Assembly: GCA_034509735.1 (NCBI GenBank)
Contig: JACGWO010000006.1
Location: 11,795,001 to 11,859,000, forward strand
Direction: 5' to 3'
Origin: Sesamum alatum
Taxonomy: Eukaryota; Streptophyta; Magnoliopsida; Lamiales; Pedaliaceae
Length of the DNA stretch: 64,000 nucleotides
How positions within the stretch are numbered: position 1 is the first letter of the stretch; the number at the start of each line of letters is the position of its first letter. The notes beneath the pieces were generated by a model. It was not told the DNA's origin, did not search any database, and saw only the letters and a program-made list of their open reading frames with translations. Of the stretch, positions 52,864 to 63,234 are shown in pieces. Position numbers and translations under genes: made by a program.

Positions 52864-53763
52864 TCATTCCATCCGAACGTCACCTCTTCCTACCATTTCT
52901 CTTAGAAGGTGGTAGCATCTAAGAATCTGTTTGGATCGGTGATAAGATCTCTGTTCCTTTTCTTGCACTATGGCTCCGTTGTTATCACAAAAGATGACTA
53001 CGGGCTCCGCAATGCTGGGCACCATACCCAACTCTTCGATGTAGTTTCTCATCCAAACCGCTTCCTTGGCAGCTTTTGAAGCTGCTATGTATTCGGCCTC
53101 AGTGGTGGAATCAGCAGTAGTTGCTTGCTTGGAACTTTTCCATGCTACCACTCCTCCATTGAGCCTGAATACATAACCTGATTGAGACTTGGCATCATCG
53201 TCATCAGCCTGGAAGCTAGCATCGCAAAAGCCTTCCAGGATCAGTTCTCCATTGCCATAGACTAAGAACATTTCCTTAGTCCTCCTTAGGTACTTAAGGA
53301 TGCCCTTGACCGCATTCCAATGTGGTTCTCCTGCACAAGACTGATATCTGCTCGTTACACTTAAGGCGTAAGCGATGTCAGGTCTTGTGCAGTGGACCGC
53401 ATATTGGATGCTTCCAACGGCAGAAGCATAGGGAACGATTTTCTTCTTTTCAAGTTCCACATCAGTATGCGGAGACTGTTTCTTGGACAACTTCATCCCA
53501 TGCCCAATGGGAAGGAATCCTCGTTTGGAGTTGTCCATGCGAAACCTTTCCGGGACTTTCTCCATATACGAGTGTTGGGTTAGTCCCAACATTCTTTTAG
53601 ATCTGTCCCTGACAATCTGGATGCCAAGAATGTAGGAGGCTTCACCCAAATCCTTCATGGAAAACTGAGTTGATAACCATGCTTTTGTGTTACCCAACAT
53701 TCTCAACATTCTAACGTCATTTCCTACGAGCAGAATGTCATCCACATAACGCACTAGGAACAC
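52864..53763 (-). CDS. Copia-B1 RT C-terminus and RNase H, open for 299 codons
   Basis: The frame starts FLVRYVDDILLVGNDV (YVDD polymerase site), then STQFSMKDLGEASYILGIQI, HSYMEKVPERFRMDNSKRGF, VGSIQYAVHCTRPDIAYALS, HWNAVKGILKYLRRTKEMFL. RNase H follows with LEGFCDASFQADDDDAKSQS, VAWKSSKQATTADSTTEAEY, IAASKAAKEAVWMRNYIEEL and VIFCDNNGAI, giving three of the four acidic residues (D, E, D). A stop after DVRME precedes SADNTADPL with the fourth. This is the longest undamaged pol segment in the window, but it lacks a start and upstream domains, so it is the remains of a polyprotein. Confidence 0.85.
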   Translation of the reverse strand: MFLVRYVDDILLVGNDVRMLRMLGNTKAWLSTQFSMKDLGEASYILGIQIVRDRSKRMLGLTQHSYMEKVPERFRMDNSKRGFLPIGHGMKLSKKQSPHTDVELEKKKIVPYASAVGSIQYAVHCTRPDIAYALSVTSRYQSCAGEPHWNAVKGILKYLRRTKEMFLVYGNGELILEGFCDASFQADDDDAKSQSGYVFRLNGGVVAWKSSKQATTADSTTEAEYIAASKAAKEAVWMRNYIEELGMVPSIAEPVVIFCDNNGAIVQEKEQRSYHRSKQILRCYHLLREMVGRGDVRME

Positions 53764-54500
53764 TATAGAGCTCCCACTGACCTTCTTGTATACACAAGGG
53801 TCGGATTCATTTTTGATGAAATCATAGCCCCGTATGACTTCGTCAAAGCGAATGTTCCAACTTCGGGATGCTTGTTTGAGGCCATAGATGGACTTTTGGA
53901 GACGACAGACTTTTTATTCTTCTCCAGTGACAGTGAAACCCTCTGGCTGATCCATGTAGATCTCTTCCTCAATGAAATAATTGAGGAAGGCCGTTTTCAC
54001 GTCCATTTGCCATATCTCATAATCATACCATGCTGCTATGGCAAGCAAGATCCGAATGGACTTAGCCATGGCTACTAGCGAGTAGGTGTCCTCAAAATCG
54101 ATCCCGGGTCGTTGAGTGTACCCTTTTGCTACTAGCCTAGCCTTGAAGGTTGTGATTTCTCCATTTACAGCCAACTGGCTTAACCCCTTTGGGTGGGTCT
54201 ACAAGTGTCCAGACTTGGTTCTCATTCATGGAGTCCATTTTGGTTTTCATGGCCTCAAGCCATCTCCCGGAGTCAATGTCAGACATCACTTCCCCGTACG
54301 TCTTAGGATCCTTATCCAATAAACCGGTCGTGTTTAGAAATCCATATCTCATGGGAGGTCGAGACTCTCTAGCTGACCTACGGAGAACGGGAACGTCAGT
54401 GGCGACTATGGGCGGTGACTGTATGGGAGCCGGCGGTTCAGGTACCGGGGCTGGCTCTTCCTGAGGTCGTTCTTCATGCCTAGTATGCTAAACTTCTCGA
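53764..54500 (-). pseudogene. Copia-B1 RT N-terminus and linker
   Basis: Minus-strand frames: RYGFLNTTGLLDKDPKTYGE, VMSDIDSGRWLEAMKTKMDS (here Trp is present where both Copia-A copies have a stop), WTLVDPPKGVKPVGCKW, frameshift, GEITTFKARLVAKGYTQRPG, WQMDVKTAFLNYFIEEEIYM, DQPEGFTVTGEE, a TAA stop, then KVCRLQKSIYGLKQASRSWN. Upstream of about 54500 the sequence is deleted. Confidence 0.85.
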
Positions 54501-54576
54501 GGTTGATCAGCCTTCTTGGTATCTATCCTGAATCCTTCTTGGTATCAGCCTTCTTGGTATCTATGCCTAGTATCTA

Positions 54577-54651
54577 TCTATCTTTAAAATTGTTCAGACA
54601 TAGGTTACAATTCGCCTAACACGATTGGGTTCATGGTCACCTATTCTAACA
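54577..54651 (-). repeat. Copia-B1 5' LTR stub (outer ~75 bp)
   Basis: 'gacataggttacaattcgcc' to CCTATTCTAACA matches the inner-edge-distal end of the left LTR (52680-52736). It is followed by TSD GAACG. The rest of this LTR is deleted. Confidence 0.8.
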
Positions 54652-54656
54652 GAACG

Positions 54657-55203
54657 GTCTTAGATCAAAATGGTATTTTGATCTGGCCGAGCCTTCCATC
54701 CACAACAATGTGGTGAGGAAGCTACCATAACCTAAGTGTGGTCTCACGAGTCGTGGCACACTTGGACTAGGGGAAAGCTGCACCATTTTTGTGAACAAAG
54801 AGATTGCACTTGCTGTTTCCCTGTCTCACGAGTCATGGGGGGTGACAGTTGAGGCATGATTTGGTTGATGGGTAGGGCCCAACACTAAGTATCATGGTTG
54901 ACTTGGGGTCCTCGAAACCATGCGAATAGGTAAGGTAAAATATCTTGGGAATCTCATTGGATGAGAATGATATTGGATATCACCCATGACGTCTTCTTCA
55001 TGTGAATTGTAAAAGCGGGACACGGAGATTACGCTTGTGGATCCGAAGCCCACTGGGAAATGATTTTCCGAAACTCCACTTGAGAGTGGTGGACTTTCGT
55101 ATAAATAGTGGGAGGGTTGAAGAAGAAAAGACCATGTCTTCAAATTGAACAATAATATTACCATCATCTGCTAATTTCTACTTTACATTTCATAAATGTA
55201 GAT
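54657..55203 (+). other. Copia-A2 leader, second part
   Basis: Resumes the leader after Copia-B1: 'gatcaaaatggtattttgat', 'gtggcacacttggactaggg' and 'gtataaatagtgggagggtt' all match, reversed, the Copia-A1 leader at 28800-29280. Noncoding. Confidence 0.8.
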
Positions 55204-56089
55204 ATATCTAAGAATCCATTGACCATGGTACTTGGGACTAATAAGTTTAATGGAACGAACTATTCGGACTGGCTGAGAAACCTGAGGATTGTCCTCGATT
55301 TTGAGAACCAAGGCTACGTCTTGGACGAGCTGTCGTGGAAAGACTTACTGGAGGGGTCCACGCTAGAAAAACGTTTGATGTTCGAGAAATGGCATAAGGA
55401 CAACTGAAAAGTACGCAGTATCATATTGGTTTCCTTGACTAACGACATCCAGAAGCAATATGAGAGGCTGGACAATGTCTCCTCCATAATGCTCCGTATG
55501 AACGAGGTTTATGCAGTTCTGGACAGGCATATTAGATATGCCGCCAAAAAAGCATTCTTTGGCACCAAGCTTGCTGAAGGATCGTCTGTACAAAGTCATG
55601 GGGTTAAGAAGCTCTCGCTAGTGGAGAAGCTCGATGACCTTAAATTTGGGCTTAACAATGACACGTACATTGATTTGATCCTCTAGTCGCTTCATCCGTC
55701 CTATGACCCGTTTGTTATAAACTACAACATGAACGGACTTGAGAAGTCTATTCATGAGTTGATCAACATGCTGATCCAATACGAGGCAACGACCCACAAG
55801 TCGGCACCAACGGTATTGATAGGAGAGGCTTCAACCTCCAAGGCGATTGGCAAGAGGGCTAGACGCTGGAAGAGGAAGAACGGAAAGGGGAAGACGGTTG
55901 CGGCCCCTGCTCGCGCTCCAGGCGCCCCTGTTGCCCTATTGGGAATGGGCAAAGGGAAAGGGAAGGCCCGCGTTTCTTAGCGGTCCAAGTCAAATGATGT
56001 TTGCATGCATTGCCAAGGAAAGGGGCATTGGAAGAGGGAGTGCCCACAACTCCTCTCCAACGCAGGTATGTTTGTGGTTGAACTAACAT
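55204..56089 (+). pseudogene. Copia-A2 gag pseudogene
   Basis: Same product as the Copia-A1 gag. The start codon is ATA instead of ATG (ISKNPLTMVLGTNKFNGTNY). Internal stops replace R (CGG-type to TGA at HKDN*KVRS), Q (CAG to TAG in LIL*SLHPS) and Q (CAG to TAG in RVS*RSKSN). The zinc knuckle CMHCQGKGHWKRECP near 56000-56045 is intact. It runs into the protease via GMFVVE. Confidence 0.9.
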
Positions 56090-56531
56090 GATAACTAATT
56101 ATGCTTCATGGGTATTGGATACCGGGTGTGGTGCTCACATCTGCAATAATTTTCAGGCACTGCAAAGAAGCAGAAGGCTAACCAAGGATGAGATGATCCT
56201 GAGGCTAGGCAATGGCAAGACCGTTGCTGCAGAAGCCGTAGGATCAATAGAGTTAGCCATTAGTAGTCATGTTAGGATTGTACTGAATGACTATTTCTAT
56301 GTACCTAGCATGATTAAGAATATTATTTCAATCCCGGTCCTTGATAAGGAGGGATATTCTTTCACGATTAATAAAAATGGTTTTTATATTATAAATGATG
56401 TTGTTTCTCATTTGCTTGGTACATTAGTGAACGATCTGTACATACTTCAACAGTCTAATTGGATTATGACTGCGGAACACAAACGAAACATGATAAGCAA
56501 GATAATGCATAGATTTGGCATGCGAGGTTAG
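56088..56531 (+). CDS. Copia-A2 protease region ORF (147 codons)
   Basis: The open frame includes SWVLDTGCGAHICN, the copia aspartic protease active site DTG, then LRLGNGKTVAAEAVGSIEL, LNDYFYVPSMIKNIISIPVL (family YVPxxxxNLISVxxL) and FYIINDVVSHLLG, reaching the GAG-pre-integrase start (SNWIMTAEHKR). The protease cleaves the gag-pol polyprotein in virus-like particles. This is the segment that Copia-A1 has lost. A 1-base shift separates it from the downstream zinc finger (RFGMRG, stop). Confidence 0.85.
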   Translation: MITNYASWVLDTGCGAHICNNFQALQRSRRLTKDEMILRLGNGKTVAAEAVGSIELAISSHVRIVLNDYFYVPSMIKNIISIPVLDKEGYSFTINKNGFYIINDVVSHLLGTLVNDLYILQQSNWIMTAEHKRNMISKIMHRFGMRG

Positions 56532-57587
56532 ATCATATTTCTAAAGATAGGATAAGAAGGTTGGTGGACTCAAATAGTCAAGAAATAGACGATTTGGACA
56601 ACCTACCGACCTACGAATCCTGTCTGAAGGGAAACATGACCAAGAAACCCTTTGTTGGACAAAGTACGCTAGCCAATGGTCTGTTGGATTTGATCCGTAC
56701 AGACGTCTGTGGCCCACTAAATACTCAGGCTAGAGGTGGGTACTCGTACTTCATAACCTTTACCGATGATGAGTCATGGTATGGTTATGTTTACCTGATG
56801 AGGTACAAGTCTGAAGCCTTTGAAAGGTTTAAGGAATATAGACTTGAAGTAGAGAACCAAACTGGTCGAAAGATCAAAGCCCTTCAGTCGGGCCGAGGTG
56901 GAGAGTATTTGAGTGGTGCATTTATTGATTATCTAAAAGAGAATGGGATTCTCTCTTAGTGGACCCCTACCACAGCTTAATGGTGTGTCTGAAAGGAGAA
57001 ATCGGACCTTGTTGGACATGGTCCGATCCATGATGAGTTTCATCAAACTCGCCTTATCCTTCTGGGGATATGCTCTTGAGACGGCGGCCAAAGTTTTGAA
57101 CTTAGCGCTATCTAAGAAGATATCCCAGACAGCGTATCAGATATGCTATGGCAAGCCTGCCTTCTACAAATACTTGAAAGTGTGGGGTTGCCTCGCATAT
57201 GTCAAGAGATTAGTAGGAGATAAACTGGACTCCGGGTCTAGTTTATGCAAGTTCATCGGGAATCCGAAAGAAACTGCGGGGTATTATTCTATGATCCCTC
57301 CGAGCAAAAGGTTTTTGTCTCGCGAAACGCAGTGTTCTTGGAAAAAGGCTTTTCCATCGAATAGTCGACGCGATGAGGTACTTCTTGAGGAATCAAGTGA
57401 GGTACCCCATGAGACGGCAGTTATATCTGAGACGATAGTTCCCACTGATAATGTTCCAGTCGTCCGTAGGTCGGCCAGAGTATCCCAACCACCTGATAGG
57501 TATGGATTTCTGGGCCTGACCGGTCAATTGGATAATGATCCAAAAATGTACGGAGAAGCGATGTCGGACATCGATTCGGATAAGTAG
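56532..57587 (+). pseudogene. Copia-A2 integrase pseudogene
   Basis: VDSNSQEIDDLDNLPTYESC LKG has the first zinc Cys changed to Tyr. LLDLIRTDVCGPLNTQ keeps the first catalytic Asp. KIKALQSGRGGEYLSG has the second catalytic Asp replaced by Gly (family SDRGGEY). After a frameshift near 56955: LPQLNGVSERRNRTLLDMVR (Glu kept), YKYLKVWGCLAYVKRLVGD. The linker RRSARVSQPPDRYGFLGLTG ends SDIDSDK with TAG at the same codon as Copia-A1. Confidence 0.9.
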
Positions 57588-58276
57588 CTTGAGGCAATGA
57601 AATCCGAGATGAACTCGATGTGTACAAACCAAGTTTGGGCCCTAGTGGACCCACCCAAAGGGGTAAAACCCGCAGGGTGTACATGGGTTTACAAACGTAA
57701 GCTTGGAGATGACGGGGAGGTTACAACCTTCAATGCTAGGATCGTGGCGAAGGGTTACACTCAACGACCCGGGGTCGATTTTGAGGAAACCTACTCGACT
57801 GTAGCAACGGCTAAGTCCATTTGGATACTGCTTGTCATAGGAGAACGGTATGACTATGAAATATGACAGATGGACGTGAAAATCGCCTTCCTCAACGGTT
57901 TCGTAAAGAAAGAGATCTATATGGATCAACCGGAAGATTTTACATCTGTTGGAGAAGAGTAGAAGGTCTGTCGTCTCCAAAGGTCCATCTATGGCCTCAA
58001 ACAAGCTTCCCGAAGCTGGAACATACATTTTGACGAAGTCATACGGGGATGTAATTTCATCAAGAACGAGTCCGATCCTTGTGTATACCAAAAGAGTAGT
58101 GGGAGCTCGATTGCGTTCCTCGTGCTTTACGTGGATGAAATTTTGCTCATTGGGAATGATGCTAAGATGTTGGCAACCACTAAAGCTTGGTTGTCAACAC
58201 ACTTTTCCATGAATGATATGGGCGAGGCATCATACATCCTTGGCATCAATATCTACAGGGATAAATTTAGAAGGAT
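57588..58276 (+). pseudogene. Copia-A2 reverse transcriptase, first part
   Basis: EAMKSEMNSMCTNQVWALVD, WVYKRKLGDDGEVTTFNARI, VAKGYTQRPGVDFEETYST, YDYEI, stop (TGA), QMDVKIAFLNGFVKKEIYMD, then VGEE, TAG, KVCRLQRSIYGLKQASRSWN, and FLVLYVDEILLIGND. The polymerase site is YVDE rather than YVDD, so it would be inactive even without the stops. It is interrupted at GTTGG (58277-58281) by a solo LTR and continues at 60281. Confidence 0.9.
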
Positions 58277-58281
58277 GTTGG

Positions 58282-60275
58282 TGTTAGAATAGGTGACCAT
58301 GTAGCCGATCTTGGTAGGCGAATTGTAACCTACGTCTGAATAATTTCGATGTTTTATTAAATCCTTAATGAATAAGAATTGAAATTCATTTGACATTTAC
58401 TTTGTTTGTGTTCACTTTATCTGCTTTATAACTGTTCACTACGCAAACAATGCCCACGACTGAAAACGCATTTTGGGGACTGGGACTACGCTTAGAGGTA
58501 GGTCCATGAAATCAGTCCTGCCGAATCAGTCTGGAAATCTCCAAGTCAAGGAATCTCGAAAGTGGGTATCGAGATTCCCTTTGAGACTTGCACTAAGCAT
58601 CTGCTGTCGTATTTCATCGACGGGTGACGAGGGTCGTCCAAGCAATGCTAGTGGGTTGGCCTACTGGGGAGCAGCTGACTGAGGTGACTCGCGAGAACCG
58701 TCTTACGGAGGACCTTGAGTAGGGTCGGTTAGGTATGACGTGTGTTCCCGTTTCCAACGGTACAGGTCAAGTCCTTTGACTTGAGGAATTACTGAGTTTA
58801 CCTGTACATCAGGGCTGTATCTTAGATATGGTGAGAGATTGCCAAGATGCACTTGAGTAGTCATAAGCCATATCGAGTGCAGCTCCGGTGTGTAGAGTGA
58901 CAGTAGTTTCCAAGAAAGGATCTCTCTCCTGTCACAAGGTATTGACAGTTGTGTCTCACAAATGGTCTATGTCTTGTCCCTAAAATCTATGGCCACAGTA
59001 ACTGAACAGAAGGGAAGATTTTCCTTGCGGCATTTAGTAGAGGACAGATCGACACTTAGGTCCAAAATGGGTACCTGCATTTTCCGTGCCCTAGACACTA
59101 AGTGGTGAGACCGTAGACGAAAGGATAGATGTACTGTGGAGCCTAAATGTTCATCCCCGTATATTCACCTAGTCTCTAGTGCCATGGACCGTTGCTAGAC
59201 GGCCACCCATGGTAACGGGCGGATTCTAGGAATCCAACCCAAGTCTAGCTCAAGGTGAACCTAAAGAGGCACACACGATCCACACACATAAACGTATTTA
59301 ATTTAGAATTAAATATTTAGAGAAGTGGAGCGATTAAATTGGATTTAATCGGGTCCTTATTTTCTTGGGAAGAATTAATTCCTTTTATTAGATAAAAGGG
59401 ATTTATCTAATAAATTAGATTTATTAGAAATTAATTTAATGGGGTTGGAATAAATATTTATATTTAATATATTTATTTATTGCCCTTGGAATATTTAAAT
59501 AGGATTGAAATATTACATTAAATTAAATCAAATGGGTGAGATTAAAAGGGAGGATTCTATGGCTAAGATTGGTTTGACCAAGAAGAAAGAATTTGACTAG
59601 GATTTGACTAGGTCAAATCCTAGTTATGGTGGAGTCTTCAAAGTGTAGGAAACTAGAAGAGGAATCCTATTCCTCTTCTATAAATACTCCTTAGCACACA
59701 CTTTGAAGGAGAAGATGATGATTCTTGAAACACACACACACTCTCGTCTCCTCCCTCTCCCTCTCTCGGCCGCACCTCTCCCTCCTCCCAAGAAAGTATT
59801 TTCTTGTTCTTTTGTTTTAACAATTGAACATTAAAGGAGGATTGATCTCGTTAAGTCAATAACATTTGATCGATCCATCCTCTCCAAAATATACTTGCTC
59901 TTTCGCTATCACGAAGATCAAGATACGTGGGCGGATTGCGTGTTACGAATTAGAGGGTCTCCTACACGAGATCTTGGAGCAAATTAGGGAACAACGCGAG
60001 TACCGGTTAGAAGATAAAAACGACAATCGGTAGGTTCCCGGTTTACGTTTTTCGTCCTCCTTTATTTTAGAATCCTATGGCCTCCATGATTGCTATGTAT
60101 GTTTTTATTCTTCATGAGATACACCGAACGCCCGGGAGTTTCAAGAGTACACCCCTTGAACGTGTTTATTTTAATATATGTGTATGCATGTTTAAATTTT
60201 TATAATTTAAATTATACCGCGCTTCCGCATTCGCGCTACTCCCAGGACGATCCACACGCCTACCCAAGACTTTCA
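58282..60275 (+). mobile_element. Copia-B solo LTR, 1994 bp
   Basis: TGTTAGAATAGGTGACCATG to GACTTTCA, flanked by TSD GTTGG (58277-58281 and 60276-60280). Homologous, in opposite orientation, to the Copia-B1 LTR (50760-52736). There is no internal sequence: the codons on either side are the adjoining RT codons of Copia-A2 (RRML, then GMAQSSYIEKVLKRF). It formed by recombination between the two LTRs of a Copia-B insertion. Confidence 0.95.
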
Positions 60276-60280
60276 GTTGG

Positions 60281-61120
60281 GAATGGCCCAGTCCTCGTAC
60301 ATTGAGAAAGTCTTGAAGAGATTTAAGATTGAGAACTCAAAACGAGGATTCCTTCCTATGGGGCATGGACTTAAGTTATGCAAGAAGCAGTCTCCTAAGA
60401 CTAATGAGGAGTTTAAACGGATGTTGGACATCCCCTATGCTTCAACCGTAAGCAGCATTCAGTACATTGTCCAGTGCACTAGACCTGATGTGGCTTTCGT
60501 TTTCAACGTAACTAGTCGATATCAGTCGTGTGCTGGGGAGGCACACTGGAGTGCGGTCAAGACTATCCTGAAGTATCTGAAAAGGACTAAGGACATTTTC
60601 TTGATCTACGGTGGTGGAGAATTGATACTGGAAGGCTATAGCGTCGCTAGCTTCCAGTCGGATGACGATGATGCCAAGTCTCAGTCTGGTTTTGTGTTCA
60701 AACTAAATGATGGTGTGGTTGCTTAGATGAGTTCCAAGCAGGCTACCACTACCAGGGCGGACTCCACCATTGAGTCTGAATACATAGCAGCTTCGGAAGC
60801 TGCTAAGGAGACGGTTTGGTTGATGAGCTACATCCAAGGATTGGGTGTAGTACCTAGCATTGCTAAGCCTGTAGTTATCATCTACGATAACAACGGGGTG
60901 ATAGAGCTAGCAAAAGAACCGAGATCTCATCACGATCCAAGCATATTCTTAGATGCTACCATCTGCTTAGAGAGATGGTTAGCATGAGTGACGTTCGGAT
61001 GGACCTAGTCAGCTCCGCAGAAAACATAGCAAACCCACTTACTAAGCCCGTGTTGCAAGTTGCCCATACTCAGCGTCTGGATAAGATGTGTTTGAGGTCC
61101 ATGGGTGATTGGCTTTAGGT
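60281..61120 (+). pseudogene. Copia-A2 RT end and RNase H
   Basis: GMAQSSYIEKVLKRFKIENS, SSIQYIVQCTRPDVAFVFNV, HWSAVKTILKYLKRTKDIFL, LILEGYSVASFQSDDDDAKS (first catalytic Asp of CDAS changed to Val), VVA, stop (W to TAG), MSSKQATTTRADSTIESEYI (catalytic Glu kept), VVIIYDNNGVIELAKEPRSH (Asp kept), then a stop after ERWLA. Remnants near the end (AENIANPLTKP-like) lead to the polypurine tract. Non-functional. Confidence 0.9.
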
Positions 61121-61132
61121 CAAGTGGGAGAT
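61121..61132 (+). promoter_or_regulatory. Copia-A2 polypurine tract
   Basis: CAAGTGGGAGAT directly before the 3' LTR start TGTTAGAATAGG. Confidence 0.85.
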
Positions 61133-63229
61133 TGTTAGAATAGGTGACCAGAAAGCGAATAGGTTTGATATTTTATAACGTATTTGACAACTTGATGTAA
61201 TGTAATATTATCTAATGAATAAAATGAGTATTTGTTACCTTTGGTATTCTCTTTTGTTGTGCTCATTTTCCATATGCAAAAATGGTATTTTACATATATC
61301 GCAAAAAAAGCCCACAGACCACAAGTTGTGTTCATTGGATGAGTGTCGTGTTTCATCAGCGATAGGCGTGGGATGCCTACACGATCTTGATTAGTTGGTC
61401 GAGTGGGGTCGAGCCGACTGAAGTGACTCGCGGGGATCATCAGATGGAAGCCTTGGAGGCTTCCATATGATGATTGGATTTCTCCAGTTCCGATAGTACG
61501 GGAGTAGTCCTCAGACTTGAGAAACCATGACAGTCACGTGCACAGGACGACTGTATCTTGGAACTGACAAGAGGTGATCATTCCGTAAGATGATCATTAT
61601 AAGCCTTGTCCAGTGCAGTCAGAATGTGTAGCGAGGACAGTGGGTTTCAAGAAGAGGATCCGTCCTCTGTCAGTATGTGACAAAGATATTACCTATGCAC
61701 TCGGAGACACGTTCATGCCGCTTAAAACTGTGGCCACAGTGGTTGGTCGAACAGGAAATGATTTCCTATGTCGATGCAATGAGGCATGCGTAGCCTCAAG
61801 TATTAAGCATAGATGCCTAGTTCGGAATGAAAACCGACACCTAATTTCATACCTTAGACTAAGGCCAGGAGACGGTAGACGGAAGGACCGTACCCATACG
61901 GAATCGGCGCCTAAATGTTCACGCCAACATTCACCTAGTCTCAGTGCCATGGACCGTTGTTAGACGGTTACCGGTGGTAACGGGCACTTGTTGGACACTG
62001 GCCTAAGTCTAGCTGAGGGTGAACCTAAAGGGTCACACATAAATCACCGAGAAGGTGGAGAAATTGACTTGGAGTCAATTTCAGAGGATGACTAAGTAAT
62101 TGGATTACTTAAGGGATAGTCCATAGGATGGATGGGCCGATATTGTATCGGGCCGATATTGTATCGGGCCCTTGTTTAATCGGTAAATGGAATTTATCGA
62201 TTAACATAGAAATTTGAGATGTTGGATCTTTTAATTGGATAAAAAGATCAATGGAAAATATTTAAGTGGACATTAAATTAAACTTAGATTTAATTTTAGG
62301 TTCGTTGTAATTGGATTACAGTGGAACCCGGTCCATTAAATTTTGACCCGAGAAGTGTGTTAATTCCATTTTTGGAATAGGAAAAAGTTGGACTTGTTTC
62401 CTAAATAGGCATGGACGAAAATGCTACCTTGGAGGGAGCAAAAATCGGCCATGTTTGGTGCTTGGTATAGTTAACTTGTCTCTTTTGGTAATAGACAAAT
62501 CAACTCCAATCAAGCCTCTCTCTTTCAGTATGATTTAATCATACCTTAAGAGATGGAAGGCTTCATTGAAGAATTGATGGTGATTGATTGTGATGTATCT
62601 AGACATCCTTGGATGAACCTAGATACATTCCAATAATCACATTAATTCTGTATATATATGAGTATATACTAACATCAAAGCATGGGATTCCTTATTCATC
62701 TTTTCTAGAAAAAGAAGAAGAAAATTCACACACACTCTCCTTCTCATTTTCTGCCATCACTCCCTCTCTACACTTGTGTTATTCATTTGATCTTGGATCA
62801 ATTGGAAGACCAAAGTGAGTTTAAGAAGAACACTAATTGATAGTATTCATCTTCTTAAATCAAAGCCTCCTTAGATCCATTTTCCTTTAGCAAGGAAAAC
62901 CAACATCTCTTCCGGTGTGGTGTGGATCACCTTTGGAGAGTTCATTATTTTAAACTTGGTGAACGTTTCTGGAAAGGAACAACACAAGTAGCCGATTGAG
63001 AGATAAACTACAAAGGTAACGCTGGTTTAATTACACTTTCGTAGTTTATCATTTTATCTATGCCCTATGTTCAATATGTGTATTTTAATATTGATACATC
63101 CTATATCGAACGCCCGGTTGAGCACCCAAGAGAACACCCCTTGGGATTTTATGATTATGCTATTTAAATTTTATTTACTGCATTCTCACGCTTCTGCTCG
63201 CGCTCCCGGGAGGATCCGCTTGTCCTTCA
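61133..63229 (+). repeat. Copia-A2 3' LTR, 2097 bp
   Basis: TGTTAGAATAGGTGACCAG to TTGTCCTTCA, followed by TSD ATTGG. Differs from the 5' LTR by a ~150-bp deletion near 61320, a short duplication 'gggccgatattgtatc' near 62130-62168 and many substitutions, so this pair looks older than the Copia-A1 pair. Confidence 0.95.
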
Positions 63230-63234
63230 ATTGG

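Larger units (their letters stand above)
50760..54651 (-). mobile_element. Copia-B1, internally deleted Ty1/copia element in the Copia-A2 leader
   Basis: TSD GAACG is at 50755-50759 and 54652-54656. The left LTR (3' LTR) is complete at 50760-52736. Then come the polypurine tract, RNase H, RT and part of the integrase-RT linker. The right side keeps only the outer ~75 bp of the 5' LTR. Primer site, gag, protease and integrase are gone. The intact TSD shows that the loss happened after insertion. Short repeats of 'ttcttggtatc' mark the deletion joint (about 54510-54590). Confidence 0.9.
47261..63229 (+). mobile_element. Copia-A2, Ty1/copia element interrupted by Copia-B1 and a Copia-B solo LTR
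   Basis: Target duplication ATTGG at 47256-47260 and 63230-63234. 5' LTR 47261-49433, primer site 49436-49447, leader, gag from 55204, protease, integrase, RT and RNase H to 61120, polypurine tract 61121-61132, 3' LTR 61133-63229. Copia-B1 is inserted in the leader (50760-54651) and a solo LTR in RT (58282-60275). Removing these leaves about 10.1 kb. Same family as Copia-A1 but in the opposite orientation and more decayed. Confidence 0.95.
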
